Positions 32,436 through 40,256 of a stretch of DNA of 64,000 nucleotides are shown here, one piece after another. A program made the position numbers and the translations under genes. The DNA comes from CALJTV01 sp036821185 (lineage in GTDB: Bacteria; Chloroflexota; Dehalococcoidia; GIF9; UBA5629): contig DAISKD010000001.1 of the NCBI GenBank assembly GCA_036821185.1, forward strand, positions 248,001 to 312,000. Reading direction: 5' to 3'. A model generated the notes under the pieces. The model was given only the letters and a program-made list of their open reading frames with translations. It did not search any database and had not been told where the DNA came from. How positions within the stretch are numbered: position 1 is the first letter of the stretch; each line of letters starts with the position of its first letter.

Positions 32436-32471
32436 CGGTCACCACACCCCCTGCTCGACCCCACAATCCAC

Positions 32472-33344
32472 CTACAGTCCGGCCGCATCCAGAATAGCGG
32501 GAACTTTAGACTCCAGCCCGATCGCCATGACATGCACACCCTGGCACATATCTTTCATCTCTTTGATCAATCGAGCAGCTATCTCAATACCCTTCTGTAG
32601 CTTATTCTCTGCCTTGTCCATTTCTGCAATCAGCTCATCGGGCACATGAATCCCGGCAACGTTCTTATTCATGAACCTGGCCATCGCTGCCGACCGCAGC
32701 AATACTATTCCCACAAGTACCGGTAGCCCGAATTTCCTTGCTTCTTTCATAAAAACCTCGAATTTTTTGGGTTCATAGACTGCCTGGGTCTGGAAAAACT
32801 GTGCTCCTGCTTTGACTTTCTTCTCCATTTTCAACAGCTGCGGTTCAAGTGGGTCAGCGCCAGGTGTTACACACGCACCCAGGAAGAACTTAGGAGCACC
32901 GGTAAGTTCTTTCCCCGCTAAATCTTTCCCTTGCTCCAATTGCTTTGCAGCATAAAGCAATGATACCGAATCAAGGTCAAACACGGGTTTCGCGTCCGGA
33001 TGGTCACCCAAGGTAACGAAATCTCCCGTAAGACAAAGGACATTCTCTATCCCGAAAACATAGGCACTTAGTAAGTCAGACTGCAGGGCAATACGGTTTC
33101 GGTCACGGCAGGTCATTTGAAAGATGGGTTCTCCGCCCTTCTGTTTGATAAGATAGCAACCCGCCAGCGAACCTAGCCGCATCACCGCACTCTGCTGATC
33201 GGTGCAGTTGATAGCATCAACACGATTTTTAAGCAACTCTACATTCTCTAGAAACTCGTGGGTATCTACCCCTTTAGCTGGGCCAACTTCCGCAGTAACC
33301 ACAAATTTACCGCTGCTGAGCTTTTCCCGTAGCGTCATCGGCAT
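32472..33344 (-). CDS. metF: Methylenetetrahydrofolate reductase, MetF type
   Basis: 290 residues, a flavin TIM barrel. The N-terminal VVTAEVGPAKGVDTHEFLE has the catalytic glutamate region, FQMTCRDRNRIALQSDLL and NVLCLTGDFVTLGDHP are typical MetF segments, and FFQTQAVYEP closes the barrel. It reduces methylene-THF to methyl-THF, the substrate of AcsE. It follows metV by 20 nt, the arrangement seen in acetogen-like MetVF enzymes that do not use NADH alone. AAAGGAGG precedes the start. Confidence 0.95.
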   Translation of the reverse strand: MPMTLREKLSSGKFVVTAEVGPAKGVDTHEFLENVELLKNRVDAINCTDQQSAVMRLGSLAGCYLIKQKGGEPIFQMTCRDRNRIALQSDLLSAYVFGIENVLCLTGDFVTLGDHPDAKPVFDLDSVSLLYAAKQLEQGKDLAGKELTGAPKFFLGACVTPGADPLEPQLLKMEKKVKAGAQFFQTQAVYEPKKFEVFMKEARKFGLPVLVGIVLLRSAAMARFMNKNVAGIHVPDELIAEMDKAENKLQKGIEIAARLIKEMKDMCQGVHVMAIGLESKVPAILDAAGL

Positions 33345-33364
33345 TTACCTCCTTTAACAGGTAG

Positions 33365-34048
33365 CTAGACTTTAGTCTCCTCTTGTTCCAGTGCCCACAT
33401 TAAAGTTGATCTCAGTTCTTTCGGTGGCATCATTTTCCTGTAGTCTTTTAGCACCGGCAAACCCGTCATTTTGTCCAGCCTGCCAAGTTTCTTCAGTCTT
33501 TCATAAATAAGATGCCAGCCACATTCCCTAACTTCCGGCTCAACCTCACATCTACCGTCTTTGGCGCCACCACAGGGTCCGTTTAGCAGTCCTTTGGTAC
33601 ATGCAGTCAAGGGGCATATACCGGCGGTCATATCCAAAACACAGTCTCCACATTCGCGACAACGCTCCGCACCCCGCCACTCGCCCCTGCTTCCACCCAT
33701 ATTAATAGTGTTGGCCGCCGGATGAACCAACTTGTCCACCACTCCAGCTACAGCCTGCACCCCAATTCCACAGGTCATAACTAACAGAGAATCTACATCC
33801 TGTATTTCGTCACGATGAGCCAGTAGCCGCATCTTTACCAATGCTTTGTCGCAGAGAAAGTCGACCACACAGTATCCAGTGATGGTCTTACCAGCCTGCT
33901 CGAGCTTCTGCTTCATATCTAACACCTGCACCTCATCACCTGTGTGGCAGACTTCAGCACATCCTTTGCAACCCACTATAAAAACCTTCCCTTCTCCATC
34001 CAAATAGCTCAAGACCTCTTGGAATGGCTTTAGCTGAGAGACTATCAT
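33365..34048 (-). CDS. metV: MetV, iron-sulfur/zinc partner of MetF
   Basis: 227 residues. The N-terminal domain has VFIVGCKGCAEVCHTGDE, a cysteine set for a [4Fe-4S] cluster. The C-terminal domain matches the MTHFR C-terminal zinc module: AERCRECGDCVLDMTAGICPLTACTKGLLNGPCGGAKDGRCEV. MetV feeds electrons to MetF in Wood-Ljungdahl organisms and may connect it to further modules. Its start is directly after the maturation protease gene and metF follows, so all belong to one transcript with the hydrogenase. Confidence 0.93.
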   Translation of the reverse strand: MIVSQLKPFQEVLSYLDGEGKVFIVGCKGCAEVCHTGDEVQVLDMKQKLEQAGKTITGYCVVDFLCDKALVKMRLLAHRDEIQDVDSLLVMTCGIGVQAVAGVVDKLVHPAANTINMGGSRGEWRGAERCRECGDCVLDMTAGICPLTACTKGLLNGPCGGAKDGRCEVEPEVRECGWHLIYERLKKLGRLDKMTGLPVLKDYRKMMPPKELRSTLMWALEQEETKV

Positions 34049-34049
34049 G

Positions 34050-34574
34050 TCACCTTACCTCCATAGAGTGTTTTGAAAACTCCCCGATCTCCTCGAGCAC
34101 CAGCTCTATAGCCTTAGGTAGCGCCTTCTCCACCTCAAGAGAAAGCTGTGTGCCAAATTCCGTATTTTTAGGTTCGATACCAATAATAACCACAGATTCT
34201 GGCTCTTTCCCTAACAGAGCTAACAGCCTTAAGTTGCCTAATAAGGTCATATCATGCAACGAAAATGGTAGCTCGGATTGGGTCTCAAGCACTTCCAGAC
34301 CAAAACGGTATATAGAGCCGGGTGGCCCACCTGCTCTAACTGCATCAACAAAGATTAATTTCCTGAACCTACCATCTACTAGCAAAAACAGTTCGGGGAC
34401 AGTACCAGCATCGATAACGGCAACATCACTATCGTCGATTTTATCCGCTAATCTATGAGCCAAATGCACCCCCACCCCATCGTCACCCAACAGCAGATTG
34501 CCAACACCGACGACAGCGACTTCAGGATAAAAGGTGCCCGCTACGTTGTTACTAAGCGATCCTGAATGCTCCAA
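34050..34574 (-). CDS. [NiFe] hydrogenase maturation protease
   Basis: 174 residues from a TTG at 34574 that has AAGGGGGG 5 nt upstream; a GTG at 34610 is the other open choice. The HyaD/HycI family is recognised by VGVGNLLLGDDGVGVHLA with the nickel-binding aspartate, then VIDAGTVPE and FVDAVRAGGPPG. It clips the C-terminal tail of the hydrogenase large subunit after nickel insertion. It overlaps the 3' end of that subunit's gene by 23 nt, which supports a dedicated partnership. Confidence 0.92.
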   Translation of the reverse strand: MEHSGSLSNNVAGTFYPEVAVVGVGNLLLGDDGVGVHLAHRLADKIDDSDVAVIDAGTVPELFLLVDGRFRKLIFVDAVRAGGPPGSIYRFGLEVLETQSELPFSLHDMTLLGNLRLLALLGKEPESVVIIGIEPKNTEFGTQLSLEVEKALPKAIELVLEEIGEFSKHSMEVR

Positions 34575-36111
34575 TAGTTCCCCCCTTAGGTCTGACCAAA
34601 TGGATAGCACAAGCCAGACAGGGATCGAAGGAACGCACGATACGTCCTATTTCGAATGGATTTTTCTCATCCTTTATCTTGGTGCCAATCAGCGCTTGCT
34701 CCACAGGCCCAGGCTGTCCCTGATCATCTCTCGGACTCAGGTTCCACGTGCTGGGTACCACACATTGGTAATTCGCAATCTTCTTGTCTTTTATTTCTAT
34801 CCAGTGCCCCACAGCACCCCTACAAGCGTCTGTGAGCCCCATGCCAAAAGCCTGGTCAGGTATCTGATAGTCTATATAAGCTGGCTCACCTGGTTTTAGC
34901 TGAAGCAGCCATTCGGGCATGCTATCGGCAACATATTTGGCTACTAAAGCCCTGGCTGCGTGTCTGCCCAAGACCGAGAATAACACCTTTGGACGTGCCT
35001 TAAATTTTGAGAGTACCGAATCAACAAGGCTCTTTACAGCTGGCTCGCCGCTTGCATAGGTGACAGCTATCCCAGCCAGTGGCCCCACTTCATAAACTTT
35101 ACCATCATACCTAGGCGCCTTCACCCAAGAATAAGCTCCTTGCTTGCCATACTGTGGCTCGGTCACACCCTGAGTAGGGTGCTTACCTGTGCCTGAATTC
35201 ATATACCACGAGTACTTGACATACTCTGCAATTTTATTGGCATCCAGGTCACCCACCTTAAGATCCATAGATACGGTACCTTGCTTAATCAATCGCTTCC
35301 GTTTGGTATAGTCGGGATTATTCCCCTCCAAGTCCCACAGCCCGTAAGATAACAGGTTACCGCACCCAGAGCCGATCTCGAAATAATCGGGATAAGCTTC
35401 GGCTACAGCAAGGACATCGGGAACATATACGTTATCAATGAAGTCTCTGAGCTCATTGAGCCTCCACAGAAAAGAGGCTATCTTGTCCACCGTAACGATT
35501 TCGGTAACACCACCGGGCACCACTGCCATATTATGAGGCATCTTACCACCAAAGATAGTTAACATCTCCTGCGCTTTGCGTCTCATCTCAAGCGCCTTCA
35601 CATAGTGAGCAGTAAGCTCTATGTTCATCTTATCGCTCAGACGATAGTCCCCCTCATATCGTGGTACAAATGGTGCCAGCTCTCCGCGCTCGATAAACCG
35701 CTTTACGGAGTTGAGCACAGGGTCGTTACCGTCATACTTAGTCACTTTGGTTACGTCCACATAGTCAAGTGCAGCCAGGTGATAGAAATGTAAAATATGG
35801 TCAGCAATATGGGCCGACCCCAGAATAAGATTGCGCACAATGCGCCCATTGTCCGGTATCTTATCGGCGAGACCAAAGGCACTGTCAAGGTTCAAAGCGG
35901 CTGCTACGGAGTGGCTCGTAGGACAAACGCCACAAATTCGTTGGGTATATCTCTGAGCATCGCGGGGGTCCCGCCCCCGTAGAATCAGCTCGATACCACG
36001 AAACATCATACCAGAACTATAAGCGTCTTTGACCACACCCTTCTCCACTACAACCTCTATCTTAAGATGCCCTTCAATGCGAGTGATCGGGTCTACTATG
36101 ATCTTGCTCAA
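34552..36111 (-). CDS. [NiFe] hydrogenase large subunit
   Basis: 519 residues. The nickel ligands are in the L1 motif RICGVCPTSHS (C60, C63) and the L2 motif DPCLACAIH (C498, C501). The 15 residues after H504 form the tail expected to be removed by the protease encoded just downstream. Both motifs are of the group 1/2 uptake type, not the F420- or energy-converting type. With the small subunit it would oxidise or produce H2. It follows the small subunit gene by 31 nt. Exact group assignment needs a tree. Confidence 0.96.
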   Translation of the reverse strand: MSKIIVDPITRIEGHLKIEVVVEKGVVKDAYSSGMMFRGIELILRGRDPRDAQRYTQRICGVCPTSHSVAAALNLDSAFGLADKIPDNGRIVRNLILGSAHIADHILHFYHLAALDYVDVTKVTKYDGNDPVLNSVKRFIERGELAPFVPRYEGDYRLSDKMNIELTAHYVKALEMRRKAQEMLTIFGGKMPHNMAVVPGGVTEIVTVDKIASFLWRLNELRDFIDNVYVPDVLAVAEAYPDYFEIGSGCGNLLSYGLWDLEGNNPDYTKRKRLIKQGTVSMDLKVGDLDANKIAEYVKYSWYMNSGTGKHPTQGVTEPQYGKQGAYSWVKAPRYDGKVYEVGPLAGIAVTYASGEPAVKSLVDSVLSKFKARPKVLFSVLGRHAARALVAKYVADSMPEWLLQLKPGEPAYIDYQIPDQAFGMGLTDACRGAVGHWIEIKDKKIANYQCVVPSTWNLSPRDDQGQPGPVEQALIGTKIKDEKNPFEIGRIVRSFDPCLACAIHLVRPKGGTIGAFRIA

Positions 36112-36142
36112 TTCTAACCCTCCTGCATCTTATTCAACTTGC

Positions 36143-37033
36143 CTACTTTTCCCGCGCCATACCTATGGGAGGTAACGCGGCATCAGTGAGCTTCTGGTAG
36201 AAGGGTGCCATTAGGTCAGGGAATCCCGGCTCGCAGCAGCCGATGCAAGGTGACCCGGCACCGATACACCAGTTTGTCCCATGATTCCACATTCTGAGAG
36301 GACAATCAGCATAGGTTACCGGACCCTTACAACCAAGTTCGTTAAGGCACCCGGGTTCGCCAAACTTCCTGGCGAATTTTCCCTCGTCAAAATAAGCCCG
36401 TCGGGGACAATTTTCGTGGATCAGCTTACCATAGAAAAGCTTGGGGCGCTTGAACTCATCTAGATCCTCAGGTTTAGGTAGACCCTGGAGCAATATCGAA
36501 GCAATAGTGCCTACAAACCAGTCAGGATGAGGTGGACAGCCCGGCACGTTTATCAGTGGCTTGTTGACCTTCCGCGTCCTCAAGAAGCTATCGACACCAG
36601 TATAGCCACCGGGGTTAGGGCTACCAGCAGCTATTCCACCAAAAGCAGCACATGTACCCAGGGCAACTATTGCCATGGCACTCTTCGACAATTCCTCGAT
36701 CCACACCGCCATGGGTAAAGGTTTCCCATCTCTCTCCCCCAGTGTACCGTAAATCCCATTGTCTTTTGTAGGTATGGCGCCTTCGACTACCAAAAGGTAG
36801 CCGTCCCTGCTACTCTTTGGTGTGTCCTCGAGTACTTTGAGCACAGCCTCTCCCTGACCTGCCATTACAGTTGACTGAAACCTCAGGCTGACATGTTTTC
36901 CGGGGACAACCTCGTCAATGAGCACATTTTTTATAGTGGGGCTAACGGAGTTTAACACGGAAACTGAACAACCGGTGCAACTGCCAGTTTGGATCCACAC
37001 CACAGGGATTTCCTGGACCTTTGCCTTAGCCAT
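36143..37033 (-). CDS. [NiFe] hydrogenase small subunit, no Tat signal
   Basis: 296 residues from the ATG at 37033 (AGGAGG 5 nt upstream). The proximal cluster is in WIQTGSCTGCSVSVLN; medial and distal cluster ligands follow in HENCPRR, PGCLNELGCKGP, NWCIGAGSPCIGC. Three clusters resemble group 1 enzymes. A twin-arginine leader is absent, even in the upstream in-frame extension to 37108, and there is no C-terminal membrane anchor, so the enzyme should be soluble in the cytoplasm. No cytochrome b subunit is encoded. The neighbours metV-metF suggest an electron route to methylene-THF reduction. Confidence 0.95.
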   Translation of the reverse strand: MAKAKVQEIPVVWIQTGSCTGCSVSVLNSVSPTIKNVLIDEVVPGKHVSLRFQSTVMAGQGEAVLKVLEDTPKSSRDGYLLVVEGAIPTKDNGIYGTLGERDGKPLPMAVWIEELSKSAMAIVALGTCAAFGGIAAGSPNPGGYTGVDSFLRTRKVNKPLINVPGCPPHPDWFVGTIASILLQGLPKPEDLDEFKRPKLFYGKLIHENCPRRAYFDEGKFARKFGEPGCLNELGCKGPVTYADCPLRMWNHGTNWCIGAGSPCIGCCEPGFPDLMAPFYQKLTDAALPPIGMAREK

Positions 37034-37074
37034 AGAGCCTCCTTTCTCTAACAAGGCAGAATTGCCAAGGGCAT

Positions 37075-37103
37075 ATTTTACCCCTTTATAGCCATTTCTG
37101 CAA
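37075..37103 (-). promoter_or_regulatory. Possible promoter of the hydrogenase genes
   Basis: Minus strand: TTGCAG (37098-37103), a 17-bp spacer and TAAAAT (37075-37080) in the 161-nt gap between hypE and the small subunit gene. The -35 box is weak, but the gap is the largest in this part of the run. Confidence 0.35.
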
Positions 37104-37194
37104 ACCACCGCTTACAAATACAGATACCTTAGGACAGAGACTTTCCGTTTTCTAAAAACAAACAGCTACACACCGTAACAAAGAGCGCGATAGC

Positions 37195-38211
37195 TTAGCA
37201 AATTCTAGGCAACAACTCTCCGGTGAGCATATCCACTACACGCGACGCGCCAAGCTTGGTTCTCATCACCACCCTACCCCTGTGATCATCGACCACCTCA
37301 CCAATAATGGCAGCCTCGCTCCCATAGCAGTCCTGTCGCATTTTCTCTAGAACCTTTTCTGCATCCTCGGGAGCGACAAAAGCGACCAACTTACCCTCGT
37401 TAGCCACATAAAGAGGATCAAAACCAAGAAGTTCGCAGGCTGCCCTCACACCCTCATGAATAACTATCTTATCTTCGTCTATTCTTATACCGACACCTGA
37501 CTGTCTGGCTATTTCATTCAGTGTAGTCGCTAGCCCCCCACGTGTAGGATCGCGGAGACAGTGTATTTGCGACGAGACAGCAAGCATACCTGCAACCATA
37601 TTATTTAGTGGGGCACAATCGCTCTCGATAGGCACAGAGAACCTAAGTCCCTCGCGTTGACTCATCACAGCAATACCGTGGTCACCAATAGATCCACTAA
37701 GGATGATCTTGTCCCCGATCCGGGCGTTGGCACCAGAGATGTTCACCCCCTCAGGTACCACGCCAATGCCTGAAGTATTTATAAACAATTTATCGGCACT
37801 ACCTTTATTCACCACTTTGGTATCGCCGGTGATTATGCTTACCCTTGCCTCTTCAGCAGCTTCTTTAACTGAAGCAAGCACACGTTCAAGCTCCTCGAGG
37901 CTCAGCCCCTCCTCGATGATCAAAGACAGGCTAAGGTACAGAGGGCTGGCACCGTTCATAGCAAGATCGTTCACAGTGCCACAGACAGCCAGCTTCCCGA
38001 TATCACCCCCCGGGAAAAAGATTGGGTTCACGACATAGCTATCAGTAGTAAAGGCAAGACGGCATCTGTTAAGTTCAAACACAGCAGAATCATCAAGACG
38101 GTTAAGCAGCGGATTGGCTAAGGGTAGAATAAGTTTCCTCTCAATAAGTTCATGGCTGAGTTTGCTCCCACTCCCATGGGCAAGAAGGATGGTCTCAGTT
38201 GTGTCTCTCAT
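37195..38211 (-). CDS. hypE: Hydrogenase maturation protein HypE
   Basis: 338 residues from the ATG at 38211, which has GGAG 6 nt upstream and starts 1 nt after the hypD stop. The N-terminal LLAHGSGSKLSHELIE and DDSAVF segments and the C-terminal PRIC tetrapeptide are diagnostic. HypE dehydrates the carbamoyl group on its C-terminal cysteine to cyanide for the Ni-Fe site, working with HypF. The upstream in-frame extension lies inside hypD and is not part of the protein. Confidence 0.97.
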   Translation of the reverse strand: MRDTTETILLAHGSGSKLSHELIERKLILPLANPLLNRLDDSAVFELNRCRLAFTTDSYVVNPIFFPGGDIGKLAVCGTVNDLAMNGASPLYLSLSLIIEEGLSLEELERVLASVKEAAEEARVSIITGDTKVVNKGSADKLFINTSGIGVVPEGVNISGANARIGDKIILSGSIGDHGIAVMSQREGLRFSVPIESDCAPLNNMVAGMLAVSSQIHCLRDPTRGGLATTLNEIARQSGVGIRIDEDKIVIHEGVRAACELLGFDPLYVANEGKLVAFVAPEDAEKVLEKMRQDCYGSEAAIIGEVVDDHRGRVVMRTKLGASRVVDMLTGELLPRIC

Positions 38212-38212
38212 A

Positions 38213-39298
38213 TTACACTCCATATTGGTAATAGGCGGCACAGGCACCTTCTGATGACACCATACATGGACCAACAGGGCTTTCAGGTGTGCACACTTTA
38301 CGAAATAGAGCGCAATCGACCGGCGTCTTCACTCCCCGCAGGATGGCACCACACAGACACCCCTTGGCCTCTCTGACAGGTGGCACACTGACCGTAAACT
38401 GTGAACTTACATCAAATTCCTCGAATTCCTTTCTAAATTTCAAGCCGCTGGCGGGGACAGTGCCAATGCCACGCCAATTAGCTTCACTGACTTCAAACAC
38501 AGTATCGATAAGTTGCAATGCCCTCGCATTACCCTCCGGTCTGACCCCACGCCGGTAGGCTATCTCAACACGAGGATTACCCACCTCTATCTGTTCTACC
38601 AACATAGCTACGGAGAGTAAGATGTCCAGTGGCTCAAACCCGGAGACCACACAGGCAACGCCATATTCCTTGGGAATAAAGCCGTACGGCTCAGAACCAA
38701 TAATGGCACTCACATGTCCCGGGCATATTATGCCGTCCAGTCTGATCTCACCCAAATCCAACAGCGCCTTCATAACCGGTGGGCACAATTTCAAAAGGCA
38801 ATGAACGTAGAAGTTTCTTATCTTTTCCGCTTTAGCCTGCAGCACTGCAGCAGCAATCGTGGGTGCCGTAGTCTCAAACCCGATACCGATAAAGACGACC
38901 TTGCGCATCGGGGTAGCTCGCGCAATCTGCAAGGCGTCCTGCACAGAATAAACGATCTTTATATCTGCACCCTCAGCCCTCACCTTCTGCAAACTGGAAT
39001 AACTTCCCGGAACCTTCAACATGTCCCCGAAGGTGGTAATCATGACATCAGGCAAACCAGCTAAAGCAATAGCCGTATCTATGTCTGTATTGGCAGTAAC
39101 ACACACTGGACACCCGGGGCCAGAAAGCAGTCGCACCGTGGGCGGCAACAATTGCCGTATACCATTCCTCATAATCGCCACTGTATGACCACCACAAAAT
39201 TCCATAAGTGCTACTGGCCGGGTGGACATTCTGCGGATCCTGCTAATCAATCCCTTACCTAGGTTAACATCCCTAAACTCATCGATGAACTTCATCAC
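38213..39298 (-). CDS. hypD: Hydrogenase maturation protein HypD
   Basis: 361 residues. The family motifs are complete: FCGGHTVAIMRNG, LSGPGCPVCVT, GFETTAP and the C-terminal [4Fe-4S] ligands in GCLCGAILRGVKTPVDCALF...CMVSSEGACAAYY. HypD with HypC builds the Fe(CN)2CO unit. It begins 20 nt inside the 3' end of the cysteine-rich lipoprotein gene, which separates it from hypC. Confidence 0.97.
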   Translation of the reverse strand: MMKFIDEFRDVNLGKGLISRIRRMSTRPVALMEFCGGHTVAIMRNGIRQLLPPTVRLLSGPGCPVCVTANTDIDTAIALAGLPDVMITTFGDMLKVPGSYSSLQKVRAEGADIKIVYSVQDALQIARATPMRKVVFIGIGFETTAPTIAAAVLQAKAEKIRNFYVHCLLKLCPPVMKALLDLGEIRLDGIICPGHVSAIIGSEPYGFIPKEYGVACVVSGFEPLDILLSVAMLVEQIEVGNPRVEIAYRRGVRPEGNARALQLIDTVFEVSEANWRGIGTVPASGLKFRKEFEEFDVSSQFTVSVPPVREAKGCLCGAILRGVKTPVDCALFRKVCTPESPVGPCMVSSEGACAAYYQYGV

Positions 39299-39974
39299 GC
39301 TCTCCGTGCAAATTTGAGACCATTTGTTTTGCTTTGTCTAAGTGATACAGAAGGCCAGCGAGCAAAGCAAGATACTGGTCACATCGAGACTTGAATTTGT
39401 CACCATACTTTTTTCTGACATCATCGCTGGAGCGCCCGAATTGGGAGTCTGTCTCTGGAAATACCTGATATACCAGGGTATTCTTGTGGCTCAAGACAAA
39501 ATATATGGCACCAGTCAGTGACGATTCGAGCTGATACCATAGCTCCTGCCTTTCATCCGAGGATAACTTCTTGTTAGAGAAACACACTTGCTCAGCGATC
39601 ACCAGACATCTATCACAAGCGCCGGCAATGTTATCTATAGTAGCCCGAAAAGACAGCTTCTCGGTGAGCGGCATCCAGCTAAGCCCACCGGGCACAGAAC
39701 TTCTCTCCGCCAAATAGGTCGTCCCTGTAGCACATACCCCTGGTGGGGGCAGGACAACACCTATAGCAGCAAACTCCCTCCAGGTAAAGTCACCTATTTG
39801 AGAGACTACACCCTTGGCTGCCTTCAATTGTTGCAAGACTCCTTCGCAGGCAAAATTAGGGTCCACCTCGGCGAGATAGTCTACATTACTGATATCCCTA
39901 GAAAATGTCGCAGGACGGGTACAACTAATGAGTAACAGAGCTGTCAAGAGGATAAAAACAGAACGCATCAACAT
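39279..39974 (-). CDS. Cysteine-rich predicted lipoprotein inside the hyp operon
   Basis: 231 residues. An N-terminal hydrophobic stretch ends in the lipobox LLISC (cysteine near residue 18), so it should be lipid-anchored outside the membrane. The mature part has further cysteines in FACEGVL, GVCATG, GACDRCLVIAEQVC and SRCDQYL, and reads as mostly helical after about residue 100. I do not recognise the family. It is tightly packed: its start touches the hypC stop (1-nt overlap) and its end overlaps hypD by 20 nt, so it is translated with the maturation genes. Why an extracytoplasmic protein is coupled to cytoplasmic hydrogenase assembly is unclear. Confidence 0.8.
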   Translation of the reverse strand: MLMRSVFILLTALLLISCTRPATFSRDISNVDYLAEVDPNFACEGVLQQLKAAKGVVSQIGDFTWREFAAIGVVLPPPGVCATGTTYLAERSSVPGGLSWMPLTEKLSFRATIDNIAGACDRCLVIAEQVCFSNKKLSSDERQELWYQLESSLTGAIYFVLSHKNTLVYQVFPETDSQFGRSSDDVRKKYGDKFKSRCDQYLALLAGLLYHLDKAKQMVSNLHGERDEVHR

Positions 39975-40243
39975 TACGAGACTGGTTCTTGGCTCATATT
40001 TCCTGCAATGCCACCGGGAGTTTCCTCGCCCATTCGTGCCATCTCTGCAAGGATCCGCAGCGTTTCCTGTGCTTCGGCTTCGTCGATGACATTAATGGCA
40101 TAGCCAGTATGAAGTAACACATAGTCACCTACGTGTACCTCCGGAGTCAGCACAATGCTCACACGACGTCTGACGCCGCCGATGTCGACTTCAGCTTCAT
40201 CACCATACACCCCGATAACCTGCACGGGCACTGCAAGACACAT
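39974..40243 (-). CDS. hypC: Hydrogenase maturation chaperone HypC
   Basis: 89 residues. It opens with MCLAVPVQVIGV, in which cysteine 2 is the functional residue, and includes VDIGGVRRRVSI and VGDYVLLHTGYAINVID, the HypC/HupF pattern. The last 15 or so residues form an extension beyond the usual length. HypC delivers the iron-cyanide unit together with HypD. It follows hypF by 13 nt. Confidence 0.96.
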   Translation of the reverse strand: MCLAVPVQVIGVYGDEAEVDIGGVRRRVSIVLTPEVHVGDYVLLHTGYAINVIDEAEAQETLRILAEMARMGEETPGGIAGNMSQEPVS

Positions 40244-40256
40244 AGTCCTTCTCCTG

